Under the pieces are notes generated by a model. It was not told the origin of the DNA. It did no database searches and was given only the letters and a program-made list of their open reading frames with translations. 64,000 nucleotides of DNA, taken from NCBI RefSeq assembly GCF_001650735.1, contig NZ_LXVY01000034.1, positions 372,001 to 436,000 on the forward strand. The letters are read 5' to 3'. The DNA is from Sphingomonas sp. TDK1. GTDB lineage: Bacteria; Pseudomonadota; Alphaproteobacteria; Sphingomonadales; Sphingomonadaceae. The stretch's first letter is position 1, and the number at the start of each line of letters is the position of its first letter. Position numbers and translations under genes: made by a program. Below are positions 37,850-46,887 of the stretch, piece after piece.

Positions 37850-37940
37850 CAAGTGTTTGACGCGGGATCCTATCAAGGGGGCTGACGAGCATTCGTCACG
37901 CAGGCGCCCGGGCCGGGAACGGTCCGGGCGTTTTCGTTTT
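37850..37940 (+). ncRNA. Candidate small RNA with terminator
   Basis: In the 541-base gap between lolC and the TonB receptor gene there is a + strand module with no gene upstream to serve. A possible promoter TTGCAA-18-TATCAA lies at about 37847-37876. A 6-bp hairpin TGACGA-GCAT-TCGTCA follows at 37883-37898. Then comes a classic terminator, CGCCCGG (37905-37911) with CCGGGCG (37924-37930) followed by TTTTCGTTTT. The expected transcript is about 55-65 bases. No known RNA family is recognised. It could instead be a leftover terminator. Confidence 0.45.
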
Positions 37941-38043
37941 CAGCCCCCTTGTCATGGCCAACCGGCCTGGCTTCTGCTTACGCTTACTTGGTCTTCGGCC
38001 GATGGATCCGCACGGCCTGTGCCCGCTCGCCTTTGCCCAACCC

Positions 38044-38067
38044 TCATCCCGGCTTTCGCCGGGCTGA
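38044..38067. repeat. REP-like palindrome
   Basis: TCA-t-CCCGGC-tttc-GCCGGG-c-TGA forms an almost perfect hairpin (stem 38048-38053 with 38058-38063, flanked by TCA/TGA). This is the common intergenic CCCGGCTTTCGCCGGG type seen in many proteobacterial genomes. Confidence 0.6.
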
Positions 38068-38122
38068 CAAACCGACAAAAGGGTATTCCTGCCGGGACGA
38101 CCCGGCCTGCGGCACCGCTATC

Positions 38123-38150
38123 GGGCGGAGCGGGTAGCCCCGCTCCGCCC
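38123..38150 (-). terminator. Strong hairpin after the second TonB receptor gene
   Basis: A perfect 12-bp stem (38123-38134 with 38139-38150) with a 4-base TAGC loop lies 45 bases past the receptor stop. There is no clear T-run on the minus strand, so it may be a terminator, an mRNA 3' stabiliser or a repeat. Confidence 0.5.
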
Positions 38151-38194
38151 GCTAACCTCCCCCGGCCATGGCGAGAGGTCAGACCGTGTCACGA

Positions 38195-40678
38195 TCAGAA
38201 GGATCCGCCGATCGTGAAACCCCAGGTGCGCGGATCACCCGGCTGGCCGACGATCAGCCCGGTATTGCCCGACTGCACCGAGAGCAGCTCGAAATAGCGC
38301 TTGTCGAAGGCGTTCCGCACCCAGGCGAACGCATTCACCTTGCCCTTGCGATAGCCCAGCCGGAAGTTGGACAGCGCGTAACCATTGATCCAGGTATAGG
38401 CCGAGGGCGACGGGTTCGACGAGAAGCGCGAGCGCCAGCTGCCATCATAGCCGAGATACACCTGGCCGCCTTCGACCGGCGCATTCACCTCGCCGCCGAA
38501 GCCGAGCGCCCATTTGGAGATGCCCGGCAGGACCTGACCGGAAATGTTGCAGGACGACGGGCTGAAGCCCGACTGGCCCGCCGCGGCAGGCGTCTGCGTC
38601 GCCGGATTGGTGATCGCGCTGCCACCGGAAAGCTCGGGCGGGCATGGCGCGTTGGTGAACTTGGTGTACTTCGCGTCGGTATAGGCGCCGTTGAAATAGA
38701 GGCTGGCGCGTGCGTTCGGCCGGAACGAGGAATCCCATTCGAAGCCGCGCGACCGCACCTTGCCGGCATTGGCGAGATAGCCCCGGATCACGTTGATCGC
38801 GTTGTTGTTGACCGTTGCCTGATAGTCGCTGATCTCGGTCCAGAAACCCGCGACGTTCAGCGTGAGGCGGCGATCGAGGAACTGGTTCTTCAGGCCGATC
38901 TCGAAATGGTTGACCTTTTCGGGCTTCACCGTCTGGGTCGACAGGTCGACCGCAGTATTGGTGGAATTGAGCGGCAGCCCCGAAAGGTTGATGCCGCCCG
39001 ATTTGAACGTGCGGGCATAGGTGGCATAGCCATGGCTGTCGCGGGTGAAGTCGTAGGACAGGGTGAGATCGCCCGATACGTTCCACTGGTCGAACTTCGG
39101 GCTGTAGCGCTGCGGAGCCAGCGTGTTGAACTGATCCGCCGTCGCCGTGCCGCTTGCGAGCAGCGCCGCCGCATTGTCCGCCGTCGCGACGAACTTGTAG
39201 CGCGCATTGTTGATGCTGACGATCGACTCGTAGAAGCCGCTCTTCTTGTCGTAGTTGACGCGGAGGCCCGGCTGGATGCGCAGGCCTGGCAGCGCCTCCC
39301 AGTTGAGCTTGCCGAACACCGCGAAGCTTGTGTTGCTGAAGTTGATCGTGTTGTTGCTGGTCAGCCCGTTGAGCACCAGCGGGTTGCAGGCCGCGGCGGT
39401 GGTCGGCGCGCAGCCGGACGCGCCGGGCGCAAGGCTGGCGCCGGGGTTGAGCAGCCACCGGCTCGCCGCCGAGCCCTGAACCTGCGAGCCCTGGGTATCG
39501 ATCGTCTGGTGGAACAGGAAGATGCCCGCGGTGTAATCGAGCTTGTTCTTGCCGTTGGAGGCGATCCGCAGCTCCTGCGACACCTGCTTCTGCTGCGACG
39601 GGTTCTGCGACACGGTGGTGATCGGCAGGCCGACGAAGTCGCGGTCGTTGGCCGGCTGCCAGTCCCAATAGCGCCAGGCGCTGACCGAGGTGACCGTCGC
39701 CGGCCCGATATCCCAGTTCGCGACCAGCGATGCGCCGCCGATTTCCTGCCGCGAATTGATGTCGGCATCGAGATCGGTCTTGCGATCGAACGGATTGGTG
39801 CTGGGCGGCGCATAGCCGAACGCCGCCGCCAGCGCGGCATATTGCCGGTTTGCCGGCCGCTGGGTCGCGCCAGTGCGGACATAATATTGGACGCAGCATA
39901 GCGGGTTCTGCAGGTTGAAGTCGCCCGACAGCGTCAGGTCGAGATTGGGCGCCGCCCGCCACAGCAGCTGCCCGCGCACGCCGTAATTGTCCAGCCGGTG
40001 CAGGTTGCGGTCGCTCTTGGTGTCGTAGATCGTACCCTGGCGCTTGGTCACCGAGGTCGACAGGCGCACCGCCAGCTTGTCGTCGGCGATCGGCGCCGAG
40101 GCGGAGGCCTTGAGCTGGAGAAAGTCGTAATTGCCGGTGCTGGCCTCGTAGCGCACCTCCGGCGTGAAGCTGGGCTTGCGCGTGGTGATGTTGATCGCAC
40201 CGGCAGTGGTGTTCTTGCCGTACAGCGTGCCCTGCGGCCCGCGCAACACCTCCACCCGCTCGACATCGACAAAGTCGAAGGTCGAGGCACCGACCCGGCC
40301 GATATAGACGCCGTCGACATAGAAGCCGACGCCCTGCTCGATCCCGTCATTGGTCAGCCCGAACGGCGCGCCGAGCCCGCGAATGTTGATCGCCGTGTTG
40401 CGCGGGTTGCTCGAATAGAATTGCAGCGCCGGCTGGGACTGCTGGATCCGGGCGACGTTGAAGGCCCCCGCCTCGGCCAGCGCCGCGCCGCTCAGCACGG
40501 ACATGGCGACCGGCACTTCCTGCACCCGCTCCTCCCGCCGTCGCGCGGTCACCACGATGTCGCCATCCTGCTGCTGTTGCGGCTCCGCCGCGGCGGGCTG
40601 CGGCGGTCGCACCTCGGGATCGCTTGCGGGCAGCACGGCACCGGACAGCAGCAACAGCGGAATCAGCGGCAGGCTCAT
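38195..40678 (-). CDS. TonB-dependent outer-membrane receptor
   Basis: The 827-residue product has a short signal peptide (MSLPLIPLLLLSGAVLPA), a Gln/Pro-rich spacer and a TonB-box-like DIVVTARRREERVQEVPVAM. The plug follows (NIRGLGAPFGLTNDGIEQGV, ERVEVLRGPQGTLYGKNTTA, GAINITTRKP), then a barrel ending GFTIGGSF. The EERVQEVPVAMSVLSG type of plug is typical of the greatly expanded sphingomonad receptors linked to complex organic substrates, rather than classic siderophore receptors. No transport or degradation genes adjoin it, so the ligand is unknown. Confidence 0.9.
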   Translation of the reverse strand: MSLPLIPLLLLSGAVLPASDPEVRPPQPAAAEPQQQQDGDIVVTARRREERVQEVPVAMSVLSGAALAEAGAFNVARIQQSQPALQFYSSNPRNTAINIRGLGAPFGLTNDGIEQGVGFYVDGVYIGRVGASTFDFVDVERVEVLRGPQGTLYGKNTTAGAINITTRKPSFTPEVRYEASTGNYDFLQLKASASAPIADDKLAVRLSTSVTKRQGTIYDTKSDRNLHRLDNYGVRGQLLWRAAPNLDLTLSGDFNLQNPLCCVQYYVRTGATQRPANRQYAALAAAFGYAPPSTNPFDRKTDLDADINSRQEIGGASLVANWDIGPATVTSVSAWRYWDWQPANDRDFVGLPITTVSQNPSQQKQVSQELRIASNGKNKLDYTAGIFLFHQTIDTQGSQVQGSAASRWLLNPGASLAPGASGCAPTTAAACNPLVLNGLTSNNTINFSNTSFAVFGKLNWEALPGLRIQPGLRVNYDKKSGFYESIVSINNARYKFVATADNAAALLASGTATADQFNTLAPQRYSPKFDQWNVSGDLTLSYDFTRDSHGYATYARTFKSGGINLSGLPLNSTNTAVDLSTQTVKPEKVNHFEIGLKNQFLDRRLTLNVAGFWTEISDYQATVNNNAINVIRGYLANAGKVRSRGFEWDSSFRPNARASLYFNGAYTDAKYTKFTNAPCPPELSGGSAITNPATQTPAAAGQSGFSPSSCNISGQVLPGISKWALGFGGEVNAPVEGGQVYLGYDGSWRSRFSSNPSPSAYTWINGYALSNFRLGYRKGKVNAFAWVRNAFDKRYFELLSVQSGNTGLIVGQPGDPRTWGFTIGGSF

Positions 40679-40705
40679 CTTGTTCCCCTAGATCGTTGCC
40701 GCAAT

Positions 40706-40724
40706 CTCCACTGCAATGGTGGAG
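40706..40724. promoter_or_regulatory. Inverted repeat upstream of the TonB receptor gene
   Basis: CTCCAC (40706-40711) and GTGGAG (40719-40724) form a perfect 6-bp inverted repeat with a 7-base spacer. They lie 28-46 bases upstream of the receptor start, with GCAAT repeated on either side of the left arm. It is a plausible repressor operator. Confidence 0.35.
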
Positions 40725-40764
40725 TTTAGCGAGGAAGGAGATGTTTAGGGCGGACTAGCCGGGG

Positions 40765-40802
40765 TTGGCACTGCTCTTGAAACGCCAAAACGCAACACCA
40801 GA
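40765..40802 (+). promoter_or_regulatory. Probable RpoH (heat-shock) promoter of hsp20
   Basis: CTTGAAA at 40776-40782 matches the sigma-32 -35 element. CACCAGAT at about 40795-40802 is an acceptable -10 at normal spacing. TTGGCA just upstream (40765-40770) could also suggest a general or sigma-54-like element. It leads into a 5' leader of about 100 bases. Confidence 0.5.
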
Positions 40803-40903
40803 TCAGGCAGGCAAGGCGCCGATAGGGCCTTGCACCGCTGTCGCGGCAGTTGGCCGGGCGGCGATAGGTAGGACGTTCAAATTGCTCATAGGAGGATATG
40901 AAG
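40803..40903 (+). promoter_or_regulatory. ROSE-type RNA thermometer in the hsp20 leader
   Basis: The leader ends ATTGCTCATAGGAGGAT before the start codon. In ROSE elements a UYGCU motif pairs imperfectly with the Shine-Dalgarno. Here CTC pairs with GAG around an AUAG loop, with an adjacent G-G and U-U pairing, as described for ROSE. Upstream GC-rich segments (AAGGCGCCGATAGGGCCTT, GCTGTCGCGGCAG) can form the extra hairpins. Heating would free the AGGAGG. Confidence 0.6.
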
Positions 40904-41374
40904 ATGCGTCAGTTGGACTTTACTCCGTTCCGTCGCTCTGCGATCGGGTTCGACCGGCTGTTCGACATGCTCGAAGCCAGCGCCCGCCAGGCGAATTCGG
41001 AAAACTATCCCCCCTTCAACCTCGAGCGTCTTGCGGAAGACCGCTATCGCATCACCATCGCGGTGGCCGGCTTCAAGCCCGAGGAGATCGACATTACCGC
41101 GCAGCAGAACCTGCTGCTGGTCGCCGGTAAGAAGGCCGGGGAGAATGAGAACAACCAGGGCAATTATCTGCACCTGGGCATCGCCAACCGCAGCTTCGAG
41201 CGCCGCTTCGAACTCGCCGATTTCGTGCGGGTGGAGAATGCGAACCTGGCCGACGGCCTGCTGACGATCGAGCTGCTGCGCGAAGTGCCCGAGGCGATGA
41301 AGCCCAAGAAGATCCAGGTGGGGTCCGGCAGCGAGCCGGCCGCGATCGACCATCGCACGGCTCACGCAGCGTAA
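40904..41374 (+). CDS. Small heat-shock protein Hsp20/alpha-crystallin
   Basis: ATP-independent holdase chaperone. The 156-residue product has the N-terminal FRRSAIGFDRLFDMLEA, an alpha-crystallin domain at about residues 35-130 (YRITIAVAGFKPEEIDIT, GIANRSFERRFELADFV, the typical GLLTIELLREVPE) and a short C-terminal tail with KKIQV. The ATG at 40904 is preferred over 40898 because AGGAGG then has an 8-base spacing. It is preceded by a putative RpoH promoter and thermometer and followed by a terminator, so it is a single-gene heat-shock unit of IbpA type. Confidence 0.94.
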   Translation: MRQLDFTPFRRSAIGFDRLFDMLEASARQANSENYPPFNLERLAEDRYRITIAVAGFKPEEIDITAQQNLLLVAGKKAGENENNQGNYLHLGIANRSFERRFELADFVRVENANLADGLLTIELLREVPEAMKPKKIQVGSGSEPAAIDHRTAHAA

Positions 41375-41422
41375 CCTGCCTCAAAAGCTCGCGGCGTCCC
41401 CCTCCCTTAGGCGCCGCGACGG

Positions 41423-41452
41423 GGCGCCCGGGCTTCGGCTCGGGCGCCTTTT
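41423..41452 (+). terminator. Intrinsic terminator of hsp20
   Basis: An 11-bp stem with one mismatch (41423-41433 with 41438-41448) and a TTCG tetraloop, followed by TTTTCC. Confidence 0.85.
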
Positions 41453-41503
41453 CCTTGAACGCCGCCCGCCGAGGTCGAAAGCCGCGGACAAGGCTGGCCG
41501 CGC

Positions 41504-42922
41504 TTAGTGCATGGCGAATTGCGGGCCCTTCTGGTGCGCCCTGTCGAACACCCGGGTGGAGGATCGAGAGGGCCGGTTGCCCGTCTTGAACCTCGACGCC
41601 TGATCGGCGAGGATATTCACTTCGCTCGAAAGCGTACGGGCGGCCGCTGACGTTTCTTCGACCATCGCCGCATTCTGCTGGGTCGCATGGTCCATCGACC
41701 CGATCGCCGTGCTGATCTCGCCAATGGATTGGGCCTGCGCGTGATTGTCCACGGTCATCTGCTCCAACAGGGCGTGGACACCGGCGACGTCGACCGAAAT
41801 GTTCTCGAGCGCCTTGTCGACATTCTGCACCATGCCGACCGCCTGCAGAATATCCGCCTGGGTGGTGGTCAACTGCTCTCGCGCACGCGCCGCTTCTTCC
41901 TCCGACCGCATCGCCAAGGCCGACACCAGGTCGGCCACGACGGCAAAGCCACGTCCGGCCTCGCCGGCCCGACCGGCTTCCACCGCCGCGTTCATCGCGA
42001 GCACCCGCGTCTGAAACGCGATCTTGTCGAGGCCTTCGATCACGCTGTCGATGCCTTTGGCGCCCTCCGCGACGGAGTCCATCGCGCGCACCGCCTTCTC
42101 GGCCGTATCGCGGCCGGCGCTGACGGTGGAAATCGCCCCTGTTGCCTGTTGTACGGTGCGGTTGCCCGCATCGGCGGTGGCTTTCAGGCGCCCGTTCATC
42201 AGGGTGATCGCCGCGGCCGTTTCCTCGAGACTTGCCGCATTGGACTCGGTGCGGCGCGCAAGGTCCTCGGACGCCTGGGCGATTTCGCCCGACCCCGTCC
42301 GAATTGCCACCACGCTCTCCGACACCGACTCTATCAATTGCCGCATCGAGCGGATCGCGCTGTTCAAGCTCGTGCGGATGACCTCATATTCGGGTTCGAA
42401 TGCCCGCTCGGCCTCGCTGGTCAGATTCCCCTCGGCAAGTTCCGCCAAAACGCGCGAAATGTCGCGGATCATCGCGTCCGTCTTGCTATGGTCCTGGGCA
42501 TTCACCAGAACCGACGGGATGCCGTCCACCATCGTCGCGATCAGCGTGACCAACAGCGGCAACGTCTTCCCCGCGCTGTCGCGGTTCGTCCAGGTGAAGC
42601 GGTGATACCCGTTCTTCAGCGCTTTTTCGAGATAGAGCGGCACAAGCGCTGCCGAAGGTGTGCCACAAGGCTGGACGTCGGTCGAAAAGAAGTCCGGCCC
42701 CTTGCCGATAATGGCTTCCCGCGCATAGCCATAGAGCCGCATGGTTGCATCATTGCACTGGGTGATGCGGCCTTCCTGAATGAGGAAGACGGCGTCCGGC
42801 GTCGATTCCAGAAGCGCCTGCGCGAACGAGGATTGGGCAGGTATCTTTGGCCTGAGAACGCTGAACAACTCCATCTCCCATGACGTCGCTCGCACCTGGG
42901 TGCGACTTTGCTTTGGCGGCAC
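41504..42922 (-). CDS. Soluble PAS-domain methyl-accepting chemotaxis protein
   Basis: Cytoplasmic chemoreceptor. The 472-residue product has no membrane segment. A PAS domain lies at about residues 33-145 (ALLESTPDAVFLIQEGRITQ, CNDATMRLYGY) and a methyl-accepting domain at about 190-440. The tip of the signalling hairpin reads EGLDKIAFQTRVLAMNAAVE, then AGRAGEAGRGFAVVADLV. This tip is nearly identical to the receptor at 59211-61079. The start is uncertain: GTG at 42922 has only a weak site, and the ATG at 42874 is possible. No che genes are nearby, and it lacks the C-terminal CheR/CheB-binding pentapeptide seen in the other receptor. Confidence 0.88.
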   Translation of the reverse strand: MPPKQSRTQVRATSWEMELFSVLRPKIPAQSSFAQALLESTPDAVFLIQEGRITQCNDATMRLYGYAREAIIGKGPDFFSTDVQPCGTPSAALVPLYLEKALKNGYHRFTWTNRDSAGKTLPLLVTLIATMVDGIPSVLVNAQDHSKTDAMIRDISRVLAELAEGNLTSEAERAFEPEYEVIRTSLNSAIRSMRQLIESVSESVVAIRTGSGEIAQASEDLARRTESNAASLEETAAAITLMNGRLKATADAGNRTVQQATGAISTVSAGRDTAEKAVRAMDSVAEGAKGIDSVIEGLDKIAFQTRVLAMNAAVEAGRAGEAGRGFAVVADLVSALAMRSEEEAARAREQLTTTQADILQAVGMVQNVDKALENISVDVAGVHALLEQMTVDNHAQAQSIGEISTAIGSMDHATQQNAAMVEETSAAARTLSSEVNILADQASRFKTGNRPSRSSTRVFDRAHQKGPQFAMH

Positions 42923-43225
42923 TGCTCATTGTAGAAGCAGTTTGCGCCACCATCCGCGCGCCTTTTCATTTTTGTCCCTGCCGGAATCTCGGGTGAAAAC
43001 CGTAAGCGGCATTCGAGGCGAAGTGTTTGCGCCTTGGCCTGATGCGCAAGGCAAGACCAGCGACTTGGGGGGTAAGGCAATTGATTTGAGAAGTTGCCGT
43101 CCTAACGCGTTGGCGACCATGCTTCTGCGCCCCAACTGTCGCATCTCGCGATGACTGCGAGGGCGTCTGTTCTCACCGGGCCGGGAATCGACGATGCGGC
43201 TCCGGGCCGGGAGGAGACCCCGATC
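42923..43225. other. Intergenic region with an 11-base direct repeat
   Basis: No gene is seen in these 303 bases between the chemoreceptor and the cyclophilin gene. CCGGGCCGGGA occurs twice, at 43176-43186 and 43202-43212. The receptor promoter must lie in the left part. Confidence 0.4.
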
Positions 43226-43885
43226 TCACCCCGCCGGCTTCAGCCCCAGCAGCCACGGCCGCACGCGCCCGGTAGGCTTCGCCACCCCGTCCAGGCGCTC
43301 GGCGCGAATGATCGTCACCGGCTTGAGGATCATCTGGCCCTTCATCACGTCGCGCCCGCCGCCGCTCGGCAACGCGAGGATGCGCTGGACCACGTCCATA
43401 CCGCCCACCACCTGTCCAAACGCCGCGAACCCCAGGTTCGCCCCGCGCGCGTCGAGCCCCGGATTGTCGCCGACCATGATCGAGAAATTGCCGTTGGCCG
43501 AATTGGGATTCGGCCCGTGCGCCATCGAAATGGTGCCGTTCAGATGCCGGAGCCCGGTCTTGCTGGTCGGCTCCAGCGGCAGCGGGTCGAGCATGCGCCG
43601 CGCGTCGGTGCCGACGCCGCCCTGGATGAAGCCCTTGGTCGGCTCGGTCTTGCGCCGCGCGGTACGGTAGAAATTGGTGCCTTCCAGCCGTCCGTCATCG
43701 ACATAGGCAAGGAAGTTGGCGACGGTCTTCGGCGCGCGCTTCGCATCCAGCGCAAGGGTGATCGTCCCCATGCTCGTCACCAGCCGCACCCGGACCTGCC
43801 CCGGCACCGGCCGCGACGGCTGCGGCGCCGGCGCGGCGGACACCGCCAGCAGCGCCAGCCCGGCGACGAAGACCCGCCGCAGCAC
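43226..43885 (-). CDS. Exported cyclophilin-type peptidyl-prolyl isomerase
   Basis: The 219-residue product has a signal peptide (MLRRVFVAGLALLAVSAAPA) and a cyclophilin fold: VTSMGTITLALDAKRAPKTV, NFYRTARR, GFIQGGVGTDAR, GTISMAHGPNPNSANGNFSI and NLGFAAFGQVVGGMDVVQRI. Some core residues of eukaryotic cyclophilins are replaced, as in many bacterial periplasmic forms. It lies 4 bases after pyrG and is probably cotranscribed. Confidence 0.9.
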   Translation of the reverse strand: MLRRVFVAGLALLAVSAAPAPQPSRPVPGQVRVRLVTSMGTITLALDAKRAPKTVANFLAYVDDGRLEGTNFYRTARRKTEPTKGFIQGGVGTDARRMLDPLPLEPTSKTGLRHLNGTISMAHGPNPNSANGNFSIMVGDNPGLDARGANLGFAAFGQVVGGMDVVQRILALPSGGGRDVMKGQMILKPVTIIRAERLDGVAKPTGRVRPWLLGLKPAG

Positions 43886-43889
43886 GCGC

Positions 43890-45521
<1,632 letters not shown>

Positions 45522-45628
45522 GGGAGAAAACGCCTAACGTCAAAGGGCGCAGACCGGCAAGCGTTAGAATCCGCCGGTTGCGCAAATTTTACGGTTAATC
45601 CGCCGCAAGCGCGGCGAACTACGGAAGC

Positions 45629-45985
45629 TTACTGGCTGAACGGAACCGCGCTGTTGCCGGTCGGTGCCGTATCGTTGCCGGTCGACGCCGGCGCGCTCGG
45701 CACTGCCAGCGGGGCAACGGCGGCCGGTGCCTTTTGCAGGCCCGCGTCGATCTTGGTCGAGTGCCGGGTGGCTGCCAGGAAGGCCAGCACGATGCTCATC
45801 AGGATGAACGCGGTCGCCAGGATCGCGGTCATGCGGGTCAGGAAATCGGCCGCGCCCCGCGCCGACATGAGACCGGCCGGGCTGCCGCCCGAGGTGAGAC
45901 CGCCACCCTCCGACTTCTGGACGAGAATCACCCCCACCAGCAGGGCGGCGATGATGAACTGTACGACGAGGAGGAAGGTGAACAT
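45629..45985 (-). CDS. secG: Preprotein translocase subunit SecG
   Basis: Auxiliary subunit of the SecYEG channel. The 118-residue product has two membrane helices (LLVVQFIIAALLVGVILV, MTAILATAFILMSIVLAFL) around the conserved QKSEGGGLTSGGSPAGLMSA loop, RGAADFLTRMTAIL, and a Pro/Ala-rich C-terminal tail common in alphaproteobacteria. Confidence 0.95.
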   Translation of the reverse strand: MFTFLLVVQFIIAALLVGVILVQKSEGGGLTSGGSPAGLMSARGAADFLTRMTAILATAFILMSIVLAFLAATRHSTKIDAGLQKAPAAVAPLAVPSAPASTGNDTAPTGNSAVPFSQ

Positions 45986-46137
45986 GAAATCCGGTGCCCG
46001 TTAGCGAAGGGCGCGACATAGGCGAGCCGCTCGGCGCAATCAACCGCCTGTTCCGGCACCGATTCCAATGCTGGCGCGCAACCCCATGGCCGGTCAGCAT
46101 TTTCATCGCAGTTTTCGCACAACATTTCGCCCGCGCA

Positions 46138-46200
46138 CTGAAACCTAGTTGCAAAATGCGCGTTTGTTTCAGCGGTTCGATGCCGTGCCGGGCCTGAAAC
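46138..46200. promoter_or_regulatory. Three CTGAAAC heptamers upstream of marR
   Basis: CTGAAAC at 46138-46144, its inverse GTTTCAG at 46166-46172 and CTGAAAC again at 46194-46200 lie within 63 bases just upstream of the MarR-type gene. The outer copies form inverted pairs with the middle one at 28-base centre spacing. They are candidates for MarR autoregulation sites. Confidence 0.4.
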
Positions 46201-46214
46201 GAACGAGTGATGCC

Positions 46215-46577
46215 GTGAACGCTATGTCCGAACAGACCCTGTGGGGATGGAAAAATACGCTGATCGATTATGTGCGTTCGGGGGAACCCGATCTCACCAA
46301 TCGGCAGATGGCGCTGCTGATGCTTGTGTATCTCGACCCCGGGCCCCATACGGTGCGCGGTCTGGCGCGGGCACTGAACGTCTCGAAGCCGGTGGTCACG
46401 CGCGCCTTGAATCGCCTGGGCACGCTCGGCTATCTGCGCCGCCAGCGCGACGATACCGACAAGCGCAACATCTTCGTAGCGCGTACCGCGGAAGGGGCAG
46501 AGTTTCTTGCAGAGTTCGGGCATTTCCTCGCTGGCAGTAACCTCAGCGAGCCAGTCCCAGAGCGCGCCGACGCGTAA
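46215..46577 (+). CDS. MarR-family winged-helix transcriptional regulator
   Basis: The 120-residue product has the MarR wHTH: TNRQMALLMLVYL, HTVRGLARALNVSKPVVTRA (recognition helix), LNRLGTLGYLRRQRDDTDKR (wing) and NIFVARTAEGAEFLAEFGHF. I chose the GTG at 46215 with an upstream ACGAG-like site; ATGs at 46224 and 46149 are alternatives. Three CTGAAAC heptamers lie directly upstream. The gene overlaps the SH3 protein reading frame and lies upstream of argC, so it may control arginine or envelope genes, but no ligand is evident. Confidence 0.85.
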   Translation: MNAMSEQTLWGWKNTLIDYVRSGEPDLTNRQMALLMLVYLDPGPHTVRGLARALNVSKPVVTRALNRLGTLGYLRRQRDDTDKRNIFVARTAEGAEFLAEFGHFLAGSNLSEPVPERADA

Positions 46578-46887
46578 GCGTCTGGCGCTGGACGGCCGTT
46601 CGGCCGCGATCGATCCGCGGGTGGACGCCGTCCGCCCAGATATCGCTGACATCCGTCTGGCCGGCCGCGTCTTCGCGCCGCATTACGCCGCGCCGATGCC
46701 CAGGGTGATCCATTTCGAGACGCCGCTGCGCGCGACGCCCAAGGGCGACGAGCCAGCGCTGACCACGCTCCGGAAGGGCGATGTGTTCGAGGTGCTGGAA
46801 ATCGCCGGCCGCCATGCCTGGGGTGTCGCCCCCGGGCCGGCGCTGGTAGGCTATGTCGACGCATCGGCCTTGGGGGAGACCGAATGA
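46507..46887 (+). CDS. SH3-like domain protein, short
   Basis: The 126-residue product has a C-terminal SH3-like fold (PLRATPKGDEPALTTLRKGD, FEVLEIAGRHAWGVAPGPAL, VGYVDASAL) preceded by DGRSAAIDPRVDAVRPDIAD and RVFAPHYAAPMP, as in the N-terminal part of some NlpC/P60-associated proteins. It has no signal peptide or catalytic domain. The start is uncertain: TTG 46507 overlaps marR by 71 bases, and GTG 46621 is the only clear downstream choice. Its ATGA overlap with argC (46884-46887) shows that the frame is used. Confidence 0.65.
   Translation: MQSSGISSLAVTSASQSQSAPTRKRLALDGRSAAIDPRVDAVRPDIADIRLAGRVFAPHYAAPMPRVIHFETPLRATPKGDEPALTTLRKGDVFEVLEIAGRHAWGVAPGPALVGYVDASALGETE

Noticed and set aside
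37716..38297. 193-codon + strand frame in the lolC/TonB gap
   Set aside because: It crosses a terminator, a REP palindrome and a 12-bp hairpin, and its composition is unlike a protein.
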